Part shown: in pieces, positions 43,120 through 52,506 of the stretch | Numbering within the stretch: position 1 is the first letter of the stretch | How the letters are laid out: the number at the start of each line of letters is the position of its first letter | Source: Clostridia bacterium | Lineage (GTDB): Bacteria > Bacillota > Clostridia > Oscillospirales > Acutalibacteraceae | Direction: 5' to 3' | Assembly: GCA_017631795.1 (NCBI GenBank) | Contig: JAGBSO010000023.1 | Coordinates: forward strand, 1-64,000 | Length of the DNA: 64,000 nt | Notes under the pieces: generated by a model | Databases searched by the model: none | What the model saw: the letters and a program-made list of their open reading frames with translations, nothing else | What the model was told of the DNA's origin: nothing | Translations under genes and position numbers: made by a program

Positions 43120-44475
43120 TTAATTCTCCTTCTTGAATCCTTTTTTCTTGTTAAGAATTATCATGGGAATGAGGATGAATGCTGCAACTACTGCTGCATA
43201 TGCAAACATACTTGTAGAAGGAACAAGCTTTTCTGCACCGTATTCAATAATTGTGATGTTTGATGTACGACATGCAAGGTCGCCGAGAGCAGGTCCGATA
43301 ATCATGGGGAGAAGAACAACGAAAATCATTCTGATACCCTGGAAAAGACCGACTTTGTCTTCGGGAATAAAGTCACGCATTGTTGCTGTGAGCTGAATAT
43401 GAATAACAACATAACCGACAAGAGTGGGAGCAATACCGAGAAGTACAACAACAATATCGGTTGATGTTGAAAGAATAATCAGACCTATAATGAAAAGTGC
43501 AATTGTGCAAAGATATGTTACGAATCTGTTTTTATCTGCAGCTTTGAGCATTCCGATAACACCTGCAGCAAGTAATGCAACAGCGATAACGGCAACAATG
43601 ATTGTCTTTACATCAAAAACTGCACCGGGAATAATAACTTCACCGAGGTAAACGAAAAGGTAGGGGAAGAAAACCTGAATTGCAATGTTGTAAATACCGA
43701 GAGCAGCAAGAACAAGATAAAGCTTTGAGTTTTCTTTGATAACAGAAGGTCTAAAACCGTAGAAAAGGTCTGCCCAGTAGTTTGAGTTTGTCTTTTCACC
43801 TTTGATTTCAGGCTCATCAAGTGAGAAGAGACCGATAACACCGCAAAGAGTAACAATAAGACCAAGACCCACAAAAAATACTGTGTATGAGATTGTTTCT
43901 GCCTGAGCAAGACTTCCCACACCCATAACTGCAAGCATGGAGAAAAGACCTACAAACATAAGCGCTGTTTCAACTTTAGGTCTGACAAGAGGATTTGTAA
44001 CGTCATTGAGCCATGCATTGAAAGCTGAGTCGTTACTTGTTGAACCCATGAATGTCATTATCATATCCATGACTATAACAATCCATACAGTTGTAGCAAG
44101 GATTTGTACTTCGTCTGAAAGACCGAAAATACTTGCAACGCTCTCTTTTGAAATAAAACCGAAAGCAGCTGTGATAATACCCCAGATAATGTAACCGAAA
44201 GAAATGAAAACTTTACGCTTTTTCATTTTTTCACTGAGTGTACCCATAATGAATGTTGTGACAACTGCTGTGACAGCAGAAAGTGCAACCATTCGGCTGA
44301 TAGCTGTTGTGGGAGCCATTACATTTGCCATTGCTTCTGATGAAGCACCGCCGTAAATTGAGCTGTAGAGGAAAGTGTTGAAATACATGTTTTCCAGATT
44401 CCACGCGACACCGCCCATGAAACTGAAAAGTGCAATATTGAACCATGTGCGCTTAGAAAGTTTTCCGTTACTCAT
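43120..44475 (-). CDS. MFS / GPH-type sugar transporter
   Basis: A 451-residue, 12-segment membrane protein. It starts with FNIALFSFMGGVAWNLENMYFNTFLY, carries GTLSEKMKKRKVFISFG (the loop 2-3 motif of major facilitators) and a second half-repeat with LLAAGVIGMLKAADKNRFVTYL. The pattern resembles the sugar:cation symporters of the GPH/MFS group. It is the first gene of a three-gene unit with the DUF4091 glycosidase and the phosphoesterase; AAAGGAG precedes the ATG. The likely cargo is a sugar or short glycan for those enzymes. Confidence 0.85.
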   Translation of the reverse strand: MSNGKLSKRTWFNIALFSFMGGVAWNLENMYFNTFLYSSIYGGASSEAMANVMAPTTAISRMVALSAVTAVVTTFIMGTLSEKMKKRKVFISFGYIIWGIITAAFGFISKESVASIFGLSDEVQILATTVWIVIVMDMIMTFMGSTSNDSAFNAWLNDVTNPLVRPKVETALMFVGLFSMLAVMGVGSLAQAETISYTVFFVGLGLIVTLCGVIGLFSLDEPEIKGEKTNSNYWADLFYGFRPSVIKENSKLYLVLAALGIYNIAIQVFFPYLFVYLGEVIIPGAVFDVKTIIVAVIAVALLAAGVIGMLKAADKNRFVTYLCTIALFIIGLIILSTSTDIVVVLLGIAPTLVGYVVIHIQLTATMRDFIPEDKVGLFQGIRMIFVVLLPMIIGPALGDLACRTSNITIIEYGAEKLVPSTSMFAYAAVVAAFILIPMIILNKKKGFKKEN

Positions 44476-44552
44476 AGGAATTCTCCTTTTAAATAATAAT
44501 ATATTTTATAATAACACATAACATGATTTGTTGTAAAGATATATTTTAAAAA

Positions 44553-44592
44553 GAAAAAAACGTTGTGCCGTAACAGACACAACGTTTTTTCA
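44553..44592. terminator. Terminator after the kinase/PP2C operon
   Basis: A perfect 9-bp stem AACGTTGTG / CACAACGTT (44559-44567 and 44578-44586), with T-rich runs on both sides, lies 15 bases past the stop at 44601. It separates this operon from the MFS gene. Confidence 0.85.
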
Positions 44593-44600
44593 GTTTCAGC

Positions 44601-46025
44601 TTATTCTTCAAAATCGTCTCCGCCGAAGGATTCATAAATGATATCTCCGAAAAATTCAAACGGCTGATATGCCCAGAATGCCAGCATAACAAGGTTGTCA
44701 AATTTATTGAGAGCATAAAGACCTGACATACCGCATTCATTGAGTATTGCATTTGTTTCCTCTCTGAATGTTTCAAAATTGAATTTCGGATTTGCTGAAT
44801 TGTTTTCAATGTTTCTGCAATAGTTGTAAAAACTCAGCAGAACAATATCTTTCTTTTCAACAGGAGCTTTATTGTCGATAATTTTTCTCATTCTGTCACT
44901 AAGAAGCGGTGACTGCATGATTCCTTCATAAAGAAGACAAGTCTTATCATTGATTTTGCAGAAATCAAAAACTTCTCCGCCTGAAGTTTTTCTTTCAACT
45001 CTGGGTATGCAATCAAAAAGAACTTTTGCAAGTGCTTCGGGACTTTTTGTATCTCTTATTCCCATCGCAACCATATCATCCTGAGAAAGCTCAAGGGCTT
45101 CTTCGTAAAGATGCATGAAATTCTCGTGGGCTGTCACGCTGTAACCGCACAGCTGTTTTCTGTTTTTCATAAGGAAATTGAAAAGCTGCTGTGTTGTTTT
45201 TACCTGCTCAGCCATATTTTTTGTTGCATATCCCGTATAAAGCTCTTTAGGTACATGGCTTGATTCAGCAGTGCCGTTTATTTCAGCCTCATTACACATT
45301 CTTTCATATTCTGCAATGAGTTTCAATGCTATAGTATAGTTGTTAAGCTCAGGATTCTTCTGACAGAAATGATAGATTATTTCGTTTGCATTACGGCTGT
45401 TATAGCTCTGCTCTGCAAGAGTATTTGTAAGGAATTCAGACATTTTTTCATTGTTCATATGCAGAGCAAAACCGATTCTGAACATTGTTTCTCTTTTACA
45501 TGACTTTCTGAGCTTAAAAATACGTTTTATTTCTGATGTGGAATAAACAGGCTCAACGTTGCCTTTTTCATCAGAGTTGAACTTTTCGCAGATAAGTTTC
45601 CATATCTTTGTGTACTCATCAAGGTCATCTTTTGTAACGTCATAATCAGCAGCAGCATAATCAGAAACTGTTATGCGTATTGTTTCTCTGTTTTTGTTAT
45701 CAATTTCAAAAGTATATGTACCATCTGCATTCTGTTTTGCAAATGTATTGCAGAGATATCGTCTGATTGCTTTACCCATGGACATTGTATTTTCATCATC
45801 ACGACAATCGCTGATATATTCAATTATTTCACGACGGAGCTGACTTTCCGTTTCCTCGTCGATTTCATCAATATCCAGATTGTATTTTTCACGGACTCTT
45901 TCGTCAACTCTTGCATCAAGCATTTCAATCAGTTCACAGATTTTTTCATCAACCTGTTCTGCATTTTCAGTTTCTCTGCCTGCAGTATAAACATCAATCT
46001 CTCTGTAAAATTTTTCGTCTGCCAT
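44601..46025 (-). CDS. Helical protein of the kinase/PP2C operon, function unknown
   Basis: A 474-residue cytoplasmic protein that I cannot name. It is almost all helical and acidic at both ends. Residues 170-230 (KRETMFRIGFALHMNNEKMSEFL and what follows) look like a helix-turn-helix-type bundle of the sort found in Firmicutes regulators, where a variable helical region follows. The C-terminal half (about 300-470) has no known motif. It is the last gene of the operon, 17 bases after the pseudokinase-like gene, with GGAGG before the ATG. Its position behind kinase and phosphatase genes makes it a candidate substrate or output protein; that is inference. Confidence 0.68.
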   Translation of the reverse strand: MADEKFYREIDVYTAGRETENAEQVDEKICELIEMLDARVDERVREKYNLDIDEIDEETESQLRREIIEYISDCRDDENTMSMGKAIRRYLCNTFAKQNADGTYTFEIDNKNRETIRITVSDYAAADYDVTKDDLDEYTKIWKLICEKFNSDEKGNVEPVYSTSEIKRIFKLRKSCKRETMFRIGFALHMNNEKMSEFLTNTLAEQSYNSRNANEIIYHFCQKNPELNNYTIALKLIAEYERMCNEAEINGTAESSHVPKELYTGYATKNMAEQVKTTQQLFNFLMKNRKQLCGYSVTAHENFMHLYEEALELSQDDMVAMGIRDTKSPEALAKVLFDCIPRVERKTSGGEVFDFCKINDKTCLLYEGIMQSPLLSDRMRKIIDNKAPVEKKDIVLLSFYNYCRNIENNSANPKFNFETFREETNAILNECGMSGLYALNKFDNLVMLAFWAYQPFEFFGDIIYESFGGDDFEE

Positions 46026-46042
46026 AATTATTTCCTCCGCAA

Positions 46043-46843
46043 TCAGATCAATTTTTCAAATTCATTCAGAATTTCAGTAAAATCAGCAAAACAATTTTCT
46101 CTGTTGTGCTGAATTGTTCTGTTGATTATATTACAGACAACAGCAAAATCTTCGTCACTGATATCTGTACATTGAATCATTTCGCTTCTTTTTCTTTCCG
46201 AGTGTATACGTCTGTCAAAGGTTGTTGCTTCCCTGCCGAAGATAAAACGGAAAAACATCAGACCGAAATCAAGGATATTTTTCTGAACATTGTTTTCTTC
46301 ACTGTCAGGTAACACAAATGCTCCCGCAGGAATAACCGTACCGTTTTTATCTCTGATAAATCCGCTGCAATTCACCAGAAAACCGGCATCTGAAATATCA
46401 GCGGCATTTCTGCATACAGACAATGCAATTTTTATTGCATCTTCAGAAATGTTTTCTTTTATCTGTATACTGTCCTTTATGAAAAAATATGAAGTATTGT
46501 TCTCGTCAAAAAGCAGCAATTCACTGTCCGTGGATTTTACCTTATCCGCAATCATCTCATAATATTCACGGAATTTAAGTCTGCCCTTGTTGAATGATTT
46601 TACGGAAAGCTTACCGATTTCAATTTTATTATCCGTTTTTCTTGATATATCATAATACATATCGGCTGAATCATCAGGAAAATATTCAATCATTGTTCCC
46701 GAAATAATTTTCCCCTTATACTTTCCTTCTGCTTTGTAAATAAGAGAATAATCAGTACTGTTCATGTATTGCAGCCTGCATGAAAATGTAAACTGCTCTG
46801 AGGATCTGATCATAATTTCGCCGTTAAGCGGTTTTCTTTCCAT
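46043..46843 (-). CDS. Probable pseudokinase
   Basis: A 266-residue protein that I read as a degenerate protein kinase, by eye alignment to the true kinase encoded two genes upstream. YSLIYKAEGKYKG and MIEYFPD line up with SSFVYKVRD and LKEFFP of the N-lobe. DAGFLVNCSGFIRDKNG lines up with NAGYLLMDIKPANIL of the catalytic loop. ILDFGLMFFRFIFG fits the SDIYEIGAMV helix, and the C-terminal helices match (CNIINRTIQHNRENCFADFTEIL with ISNFLFRTMNINQEVRFQNI). The ATP-binding lysine (KEFFP), the catalytic Asp and Asn of MDIKPAN and the DFD motif are all missing. It is 17 bases from the PP2C gene. A role as allosteric partner or substrate-binding decoy is inference. Confidence 0.6.
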   Translation of the reverse strand: MERKPLNGEIMIRSSEQFTFSCRLQYMNSTDYSLIYKAEGKYKGKIISGTMIEYFPDDSADMYYDISRKTDNKIEIGKLSVKSFNKGRLKFREYYEMIADKVKSTDSELLLFDENNTSYFFIKDSIQIKENISEDAIKIALSVCRNAADISDAGFLVNCSGFIRDKNGTVIPAGAFVLPDSEENNVQKNILDFGLMFFRFIFGREATTFDRRIHSERKRSEMIQCTDISDEDFAVVCNIINRTIQHNRENCFADFTEILNEFEKLI

Positions 46844-46860
46844 CTGTTAACTCCTTCACA

Positions 46861-47553
46861 TTACAGTTTCACCATGATGGCAAAACTGTAATCATCATAA
46901 CCGTCATATTTTTCGTTCATATAGTCATTACATTTATTACTGAGTAACTTATCCGTATCATACAGCATACTGTTATCATTTTCGCTCACAAAAACATCTG
47001 CTATACCGTCTGTAAAAATAACAAATTCAGAAATATCATCTGTCAGTCCTGTATAAACACGAAGATATCTGAAAACATTTTTCATACCCGTAAGATATGT
47101 CTGATTTTTTGTAAGACCGTTCATGGGTGCAGAAAACACGGTTTTTGCGGTTTTATCTGCATTTGCCGAGCCTATAACACCGTCACCGAGATGAACAGCA
47201 ATATATCTGTTATCTTTGACTGCGACACACAACAGCGTTGATCCGAAATTTTCAAAATCTTCTCTGCCGTATGACTTTTCAATCTCATATTTTATAGCTT
47301 CGATTATAAAAAACTTTTCTTTTTCGGGATTCTGACTGCTGTATATTTTTTCAAAATTATCTGCGATGTATCTTGATGCGGTTTTTGCTGCTGTCATTGC
47401 ACCGTCTGCGCTGTCAGATAATGAACCGGCACCGTCTGCAACAGCAATCGCTGTAATATCTGCAGTTTGATATGAAGTTGCGTAATCTTCACAACGTCTG
47501 CGCTGTGCATTATGCAATTGTCCCTGAAGAAAGGACTTGTTGATTTTCCACAT
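46861..47553 (-). CDS. PP2C-type Ser/Thr protein phosphatase
   Basis: A 230-residue metal-dependent phosphatase. Ordered motifs: NAQRRRCEDYA (first Asp), AIAVADGAGS with the metal-binding DG, GSTLLCVAV, VHLGDG, FVIFTDGIAD and DGYDDYSFAI (last Asp). This is the compact PP2C form that pairs with Hanks-type kinases and vWA proteins in bacterial signalling cassettes. It lies 80 bases after the giant kinase and 17 before the pseudokinase, with GGAGG before the ATG. It should remove phosphate placed by the kinase on shared substrates. Confidence 0.9.
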   Translation of the reverse strand: MWKINKSFLQGQLHNAQRRRCEDYATSYQTADITAIAVADGAGSLSDSADGAMTAAKTASRYIADNFEKIYSSQNPEKEKFFIIEAIKYEIEKSYGREDFENFGSTLLCVAVKDNRYIAVHLGDGVIGSANADKTAKTVFSAPMNGLTKNQTYLTGMKNVFRYLRVYTGLTDDISEFVIFTDGIADVFVSENDNSMLYDTDKLLSNKCNDYMNEKYDGYDDYSFAIMVKL

Positions 47554-47633
47554 TATTTATTGCCTCCGTTTTTTGTCTGACAGCCATTATTATACCGTAA
47601 ATATAACAGCAAAATGTAAAATCTGTTTTTATT

Positions 47634-50600
47634 TTATCCGAAAAACAGCGAATTGGTGTAATTTTCCTCTATCATATCATTATATAAATTCTGAAACAAT
47701 CCGTCTGCTTCTTCAATTTTATTCAGAGCTGCAATTTCATTTCCGCCAAGATGCAAAGCAATTGCAGTACCGAAAAGATATATCATCATTTCAGAAATAC
47801 TGTTTGTGCTTGCACTGAAAATATTTTCAGCAGATTCAAAGCATTTCAAAGCTTCTTCAGTATCGTTATCCAGCAAAGCTATAAAACCGCGTCTGTTGTT
47901 GATGATACCTTCTTTTACATGGTTTTTTCCGCCTGTGCAGATATCAGCCGCAATTTCAAAATATTTTTCCGCATCTTCTTTTCTGCCTGCAAGAATACAG
48001 ACTTCACCCATTGAAATATAGCAATCTGCCCGATAATCCCCGGGCATATGTTTGCTTTCTCTGCATATGCTGATTGCATTTGTGCAAAGACTGACAGCAT
48101 CTTCTGTATTTCCTTCATAGGCAGCTGTTTTGCCAAGCTCCGCAAAAAGAAGTGCGTAACGGATTTTTTTATCTTCTTCCGGCACATCCGTGCATTTTTC
48201 CGCACACAAAGTAAACGCTTCAATCAGAATTTCCTTCGCTTTCTGATACTGCATATCAAAAACATATGCAAGTGAAAGCATACGCATAAAATCAATACGG
48301 CGGATATCATTTTCCGCACTGTTTTCTTTCATAATTGCAACAGCTTTTTCCATACATTCCGTCATTTCCGAGCGATTGCCTTTTATAAAATGAACCATAC
48401 CGAGATTCAGATACTGAACTGCTGTTTCAACATACAGTGTCTTTCCTGCTGTTTCAAGATATCTGATTGCTTTTTCAATATTTTCAACAGCTTCGGATGT
48501 TTTTCCGTTACCTGCTTTGAAAACACCGTAGTTACCGTATATCAACGCAATCTGAGGATTTATATGTTCACCAAAGCTTTCTGCTTTTCTGATTGCTTCA
48601 TTACATTCGGCATAACACTTTTCATAATCGCCGAGTCTTCCGTATGCAAGACTTATATTCGCGGAAAGCATAACAGTGCCACTGGTGATTCCCAGCTTTT
48701 CCATCATTTCTTTTGCTTTTTTATAATAATCAAGTGCGTCTGCAGGTTTGCCCAGCATATATCTGCATTTACCTGAATTTATGTAAACATTTATCAGACG
48801 CTGATGACCGTCAGGATAATAACTTTCAAGAATCCTGAGACTTTCGGAAAGATTTCTGTCTGCTGCGGAAATCATACCGAGATTAAGATATGCCGCACCG
48901 ATGTTGCTCAGACAGATTCCCTTGTTAGGATTATGCGAATCTCTGAAAAACATTTCGTCGGTGATTTTTTCGCATTTCTTATACATTTCCAGAGCTTCTG
49001 TGTTTCTGCCGTCACGGATTCTGATATTTCCTGCAAGAGTATATGCATTGATAAGATGCTGATTTCTGCATGCAAGAGAACTTGCGATGTCGATATACTC
49101 GTTACAGTATTCATCCGCTGCTGAAAGATTGCCCATAAGAGTAAGAAGTGAAATAAAGTTTGCAAGGAAAATTGCCCTGTCAAGACGGCTGTGTAATTTT
49201 ATATCTCTGATTGCAAAAAGAATATTCTTTGCGTCATCAATCTGACCGAGCGTATAAAGACACTCAGCCTTATTCATAAGAGCTGTTGCGTATTCAGGGT
49301 TATCTGCGTTCAGATTTCTGCCGTAAATTTCAACCGATTTGTTTATATAATCAAAGGCATTTCTGACATTGCCTGCCTGAAGAGAAAGTTCACTGATAAC
49401 TTTATAGGCATAAGCTGTCTGCACAGAATCTCTGCCGTATTGTTTTGTGGCAAAATCAACTCTGTTTTTTGCTGATTCAACCGCATTGATCGGATTTTCA
49501 ACAAATGAGAGAACGCCTGCAACAGCATACCTGACATTTTTTGTTTTCGGATGATCAGGTCCGAATTTTTTTGTGAGGATTTCATATGCCTTGTTATAAT
49601 TTTCAATTGCGTTGCTGTAATCACCGATTGCAGACTGATTTTCTGCAATTTCAGAAAGAGTCACAGCCTCACTTGCACTGCCCTCACCATATTTTTTGCG
49701 CACATAAAGAAGCTCTTCATCGAAATATTTTTTTGCTTCTTCAGGCTCACCTTTATCAGACAGAGAATTTCCAAGATGGAAACGTGCCACCGATACAATT
49801 TCACTTGAATTTGCATTGATTTCACAATTTTCAATAATCTGTTTGTAAATTTCAATTGCATCGTCATATCTGCCGTTTGAGTCAAAAACCTCTCCTTTAT
49901 ATAAATAGAGAGCCGACATGGAAATTTTTCTGTCAGGATGCTTCTGATTATAATTTTCTGCAACAGCGATTGCGTTTTCAATGTAATCAAGAGCACAATC
50001 GCATTTTTCAGCAGCAATGCAGGTTTTGCAAAGAAGTGTACAGACTTCAATCACAGTTTCTTCCTGAGCATAATCATTATCATCAAGAAGAGATGCTGCT
50101 TTTTTAAGCGTTTCGTCTGCACCGTTATAATCACACATCAGATAATACAGTCTGCCGAGATTCACATATGCGGGCAATAACTGTTTTTCCTGCACAAAAA
50201 CTCTGCTTCTGCGGATAAATACCTGAGCGAGAGCAATTTTTCTGTTCAGAATTTCTATGCTGTCGTTTTCTTCTGCGCTTATATATTCGCTTATTTTCAA
50301 AAGCAGATTTATGTATTCATCGTATTCGGTAAACACCGAATCATTTTTTGAATAAACAATTGCAGCAAGGTCTGCAATAACAGGATGAATGCTGTATCTT
50401 TCGCTTACTTCATCGTAATCTATCCAGCCTCTCTGACAAAGACCTTCAATTTCATTTGTACACTCAAATCCGAATCTGCTGTTAACGATAAAATCAGTAC
50501 GTTTTATGCCTGTTTCGGGAATAAGTGAAAGATTGTTTATAATTTTAAACTGAGAAAGACTCAGCTGAGAAAGATTGAATATTTTAAGAAGATGTGTCAG

Positions 50601-52337
50601 CACATCTGCAGTTTTTGAGTCTGTTTCATTTCCGTCCTGATAATAATGATGAACAGTTGCCTTGATTTCATCAATTCTGGAGGTTTCCATGCTTCTGCAT
50701 ATCTGCGATATATCGCACTGACCCACCGAATTCTTTACAGTGTCTGCCAATAATTTTATAACAAGCGTATTTTTACCCACAGTTGCTATAAGTTTTCTGA
50801 CATATCTGCAGAAGTCTGTGTTTTCCTGTCCGTTTTTGCAATATTTAAAGAAAAGACGGAAGCACTCATCATCAGAAAGAGGTCTGACATCATACACGTT
50901 ATCGGGGAAACGGCTGATATCACATCGGGTCGTAAAAATATACCTGACTTTGTTGTTTCTGTTCATTATAAGTTCATCCAGCAGATTATCATCAGGCTCG
51001 GAAAATCCGTCAATTATAATGAGGATATCTTCATCACTGTTTTCAAGCAGGTCAAGTCTTGCTTTCAGCATTTCCTCAGCACTTGCATGTTTATCATCTC
51101 TGAAATTCACAAAATCCAACGATGTCAGAGTGTTTCTGAGTGAAGTGTTGAACGGCACAAACTGAATTATTCCGTATTTTTCTTTATATTTCTGTGCAAA
51201 TTTCAGCGCAAGCTCAGTCTTTCCCATGCCTCCGATAGACTTGAGAAAAACTGCCTTTTTTGCTGAAAGAATCTGTTCAATTTCGTCTGTCTCTTTTTCT
51301 CTGCCGACAAATTTCAAAGAAATATTCTTTGTTTTATCTCTGAGATATATTCTGCCCGGTCTTGTCTTTTCAACAAGCTCACGCAGTGCCTTTATAACTT
51401 CTTCAATGTTTTGGAATCGCACTTCCTGATTGATGTTCATTGTTCTGAACAGGAAATTGCTGATAAGCTTCATTACCGAAGGAGAAACACTGCCCGCAAA
51501 ATTTTCCGAAAATGTAATTTTACCCGCACTGAAGTGACGTGCATCTGCAGAAACAGGATTTTTTCCCGAAAGTTTGTTTCTGACCATTGCACCGATTTCA
51601 TATATATCCGATGTTTCGTTTATTTCATATTTCTTGCTGCATGAAGCGTTATTCACAGCTTCGGGAGGTGCGAAACCGGGAGTCAATTCCAGATTTCTGT
51701 TGCGGCTTTCAATATCAAACAAATCCAGAACGCTGTCAAAATCAAACAGCTTTATAATATCTGTAACATATTCATCCCCGTTTCTGAGGATAAGAATGTT
51801 TGCAGGTTTTATATCCATAAGCAGATAACCTGCATTATGAAACTGTTTTACGGCTTTGGCTGCAGCAAGCGCGATTCTGAAAACAAAATTCACATTTTCA
51901 TCTGCAATTCTATCGTAACTCTCACCGCTTTCATATGTCATCTGTGTGTAACAGGTATTATTTCCTTTACAAATGCTGACAAATGAAACATTCTGCAGAC
52001 CTGCATCAATATTTGATTTCAGATAATTGTTTATAAGATTATAAGTGCTTTCAAATTTATTGAGAAGTTTTTCGAACTCATCTTTATATTTGTCTTTGAC
52101 AATGATTTCAGTACCTTCACGGCTCAAAGCATCATTATCGTTTTCGATATAAGACGGGAAAAACTCTTTAAGTATATAAATTTTTCCGCTGCGGTCTCTG
52201 ACTTTGTAAACAAAACTTGACCCGCCTTTTCCGCGTACATCAAGAATCGTGAATGTTTCTTTATATTCTGTGTTTATAATTGTGTTTTTACAATCAAGTG
52301 TTATAACAGTACCTTTGTTCAAAGGAGTTTTTGACAA
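47634..52337 (-). CDS. Ser/Thr protein kinase - NB-ARC ATPase - TPR fusion protein
   Basis: About 1567 residues in three parts. The kinase domain (about 25-325) has RGKGGSSFVYK, ILKEFF with the ATP lysine, LLMDIKPANIL with the catalytic Asp near 175, LFDFDS and TPGFAPPE. The NB-ARC/STAND ATPase (about 340-650) has FVGREKE, P-loop GGMGKTELAL near 369-374, Walker B ILIIIDGF and IFTTRCD. The remaining 900 residues are TPR-type helical repeats that would sense a ligand. This is the plan of an animal NLR or plant R-protein with a kinase as effector. The start is a TTG at 52337 with GGGAAG eight bases upstream; the open frame beyond it overlaps the promoter. It is the first gene of the operon. Confidence 0.85.
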   Translation of the reverse strand: MSKTPLNKGTVITLDCKNTIINTEYKETFTILDVRGKGGSSFVYKVRDRSGKIYILKEFFPSYIENDNDALSREGTEIIVKDKYKDEFEKLLNKFESTYNLINNYLKSNIDAGLQNVSFVSICKGNNTCYTQMTYESGESYDRIADENVNFVFRIALAAAKAVKQFHNAGYLLMDIKPANILILRNGDEYVTDIIKLFDFDSVLDLFDIESRNRNLELTPGFAPPEAVNNASCSKKYEINETSDIYEIGAMVRNKLSGKNPVSADARHFSAGKITFSENFAGSVSPSVMKLISNFLFRTMNINQEVRFQNIEEVIKALRELVEKTRPGRIYLRDKTKNISLKFVGREKETDEIEQILSAKKAVFLKSIGGMGKTELALKFAQKYKEKYGIIQFVPFNTSLRNTLTSLDFVNFRDDKHASAEEMLKARLDLLENSDEDILIIIDGFSEPDDNLLDELIMNRNNKVRYIFTTRCDISRFPDNVYDVRPLSDDECFRLFFKYCKNGQENTDFCRYVRKLIATVGKNTLVIKLLADTVKNSVGQCDISQICRSMETSRIDEIKATVHHYYQDGNETDSKTADVLTHLLKIFNLSQLSLSQFKIINNLSLIPETGIKRTDFIVNSRFGFECTNEIEGLCQRGWIDYDEVSERYSIHPVIADLAAIVYSKNDSVFTEYDEYINLLLKISEYISAEENDSIEILNRKIALAQVFIRRSRVFVQEKQLLPAYVNLGRLYYLMCDYNGADETLKKAASLLDDNDYAQEETVIEVCTLLCKTCIAAEKCDCALDYIENAIAVAENYNQKHPDRKISMSALYLYKGEVFDSNGRYDDAIEIYKQIIENCEINANSSEIVSVARFHLGNSLSDKGEPEEAKKYFDEELLYVRKKYGEGSASEAVTLSEIAENQSAIGDYSNAIENYNKAYEILTKKFGPDHPKTKNVRYAVAGVLSFVENPINAVESAKNRVDFATKQYGRDSVQTAYAYKVISELSLQAGNVRNAFDYINKSVEIYGRNLNADNPEYATALMNKAECLYTLGQIDDAKNILFAIRDIKLHSRLDRAIFLANFISLLTLMGNLSAADEYCNEYIDIASSLACRNQHLINAYTLAGNIRIRDGRNTEALEMYKKCEKITDEMFFRDSHNPNKGICLSNIGAAYLNLGMISAADRNLSESLRILESYYPDGHQRLINVYINSGKCRYMLGKPADALDYYKKAKEMMEKLGITSGTVMLSANISLAYGRLGDYEKCYAECNEAIRKAESFGEHINPQIALIYGNYGVFKAGNGKTSEAVENIEKAIRYLETAGKTLYVETAVQYLNLGMVHFIKGNRSEMTECMEKAVAIMKENSAENDIRRIDFMRMLSLAYVFDMQYQKAKEILIEAFTLCAEKCTDVPEEDKKIRYALLFAELGKTAAYEGNTEDAVSLCTNAISICRESKHMPGDYRADCYISMGEVCILAGRKEDAEKYFEIAADICTGGKNHVKEGIINNRRGFIALLDNDTEEALKCFESAENIFSASTNSISEMMIYLFGTAIALHLGGNEIAALNKIEEADGLFQNLYNDMIEENYTNSLFFG

Positions 52338-52383
52338 AACATTCACTTCCCTTTTATTGCTAAATTTGTTTATAAATATGTAT

Positions 52384-52412
52384 ATTGTAACATTATTATT
52401 GCTGATTTTCAA
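52384..52412 (-). promoter_or_regulatory. Sigma-A promoter of the kinase/PP2C operon
   Basis: Minus-strand TTGAAA (52407-52412), 17-base spacer, TACAAT (52384-52389). The transcript would start near 52377 and gives a 40-base leader to the TTG start, which supports that start over the longer frame. Confidence 0.65.
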
Positions 52413-52464
52413 TAAAAAATCATCATATATTACATATTTTTATCATTTTTAGCATATTTATACA

Positions 52465-52500
52465 TAAAAAAAGTAGCCCAGATAACTGAGCTACTTTTTT
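52465..52500 (-). terminator. Rho-independent terminator after the dockerin-protein gene
   Basis: AAAGTAGC and GCTACTTT arms around a 12-base loop (52470-52497) with T runs on the minus strand, 7 bases past the stop at 52507. Confidence 0.8.
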
Positions 52501-52506
52501 GTTATT

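Noticed and set aside
40444..44475. Membership of the phosphoesterase, DUF4091 and MFS genes in the tubulin-like system
   Set aside because: They have their own terminator and ordinary carbohydrate functions, and a separate promoter drives the vWA gene after them.
47554..47633. Separate promoter for the PP2C gene
   Set aside because: A TATAAT is present but no -35 stands at 16-18 bases; the nearest TTTACA is 20 bases off. I treat the four genes as one operon.
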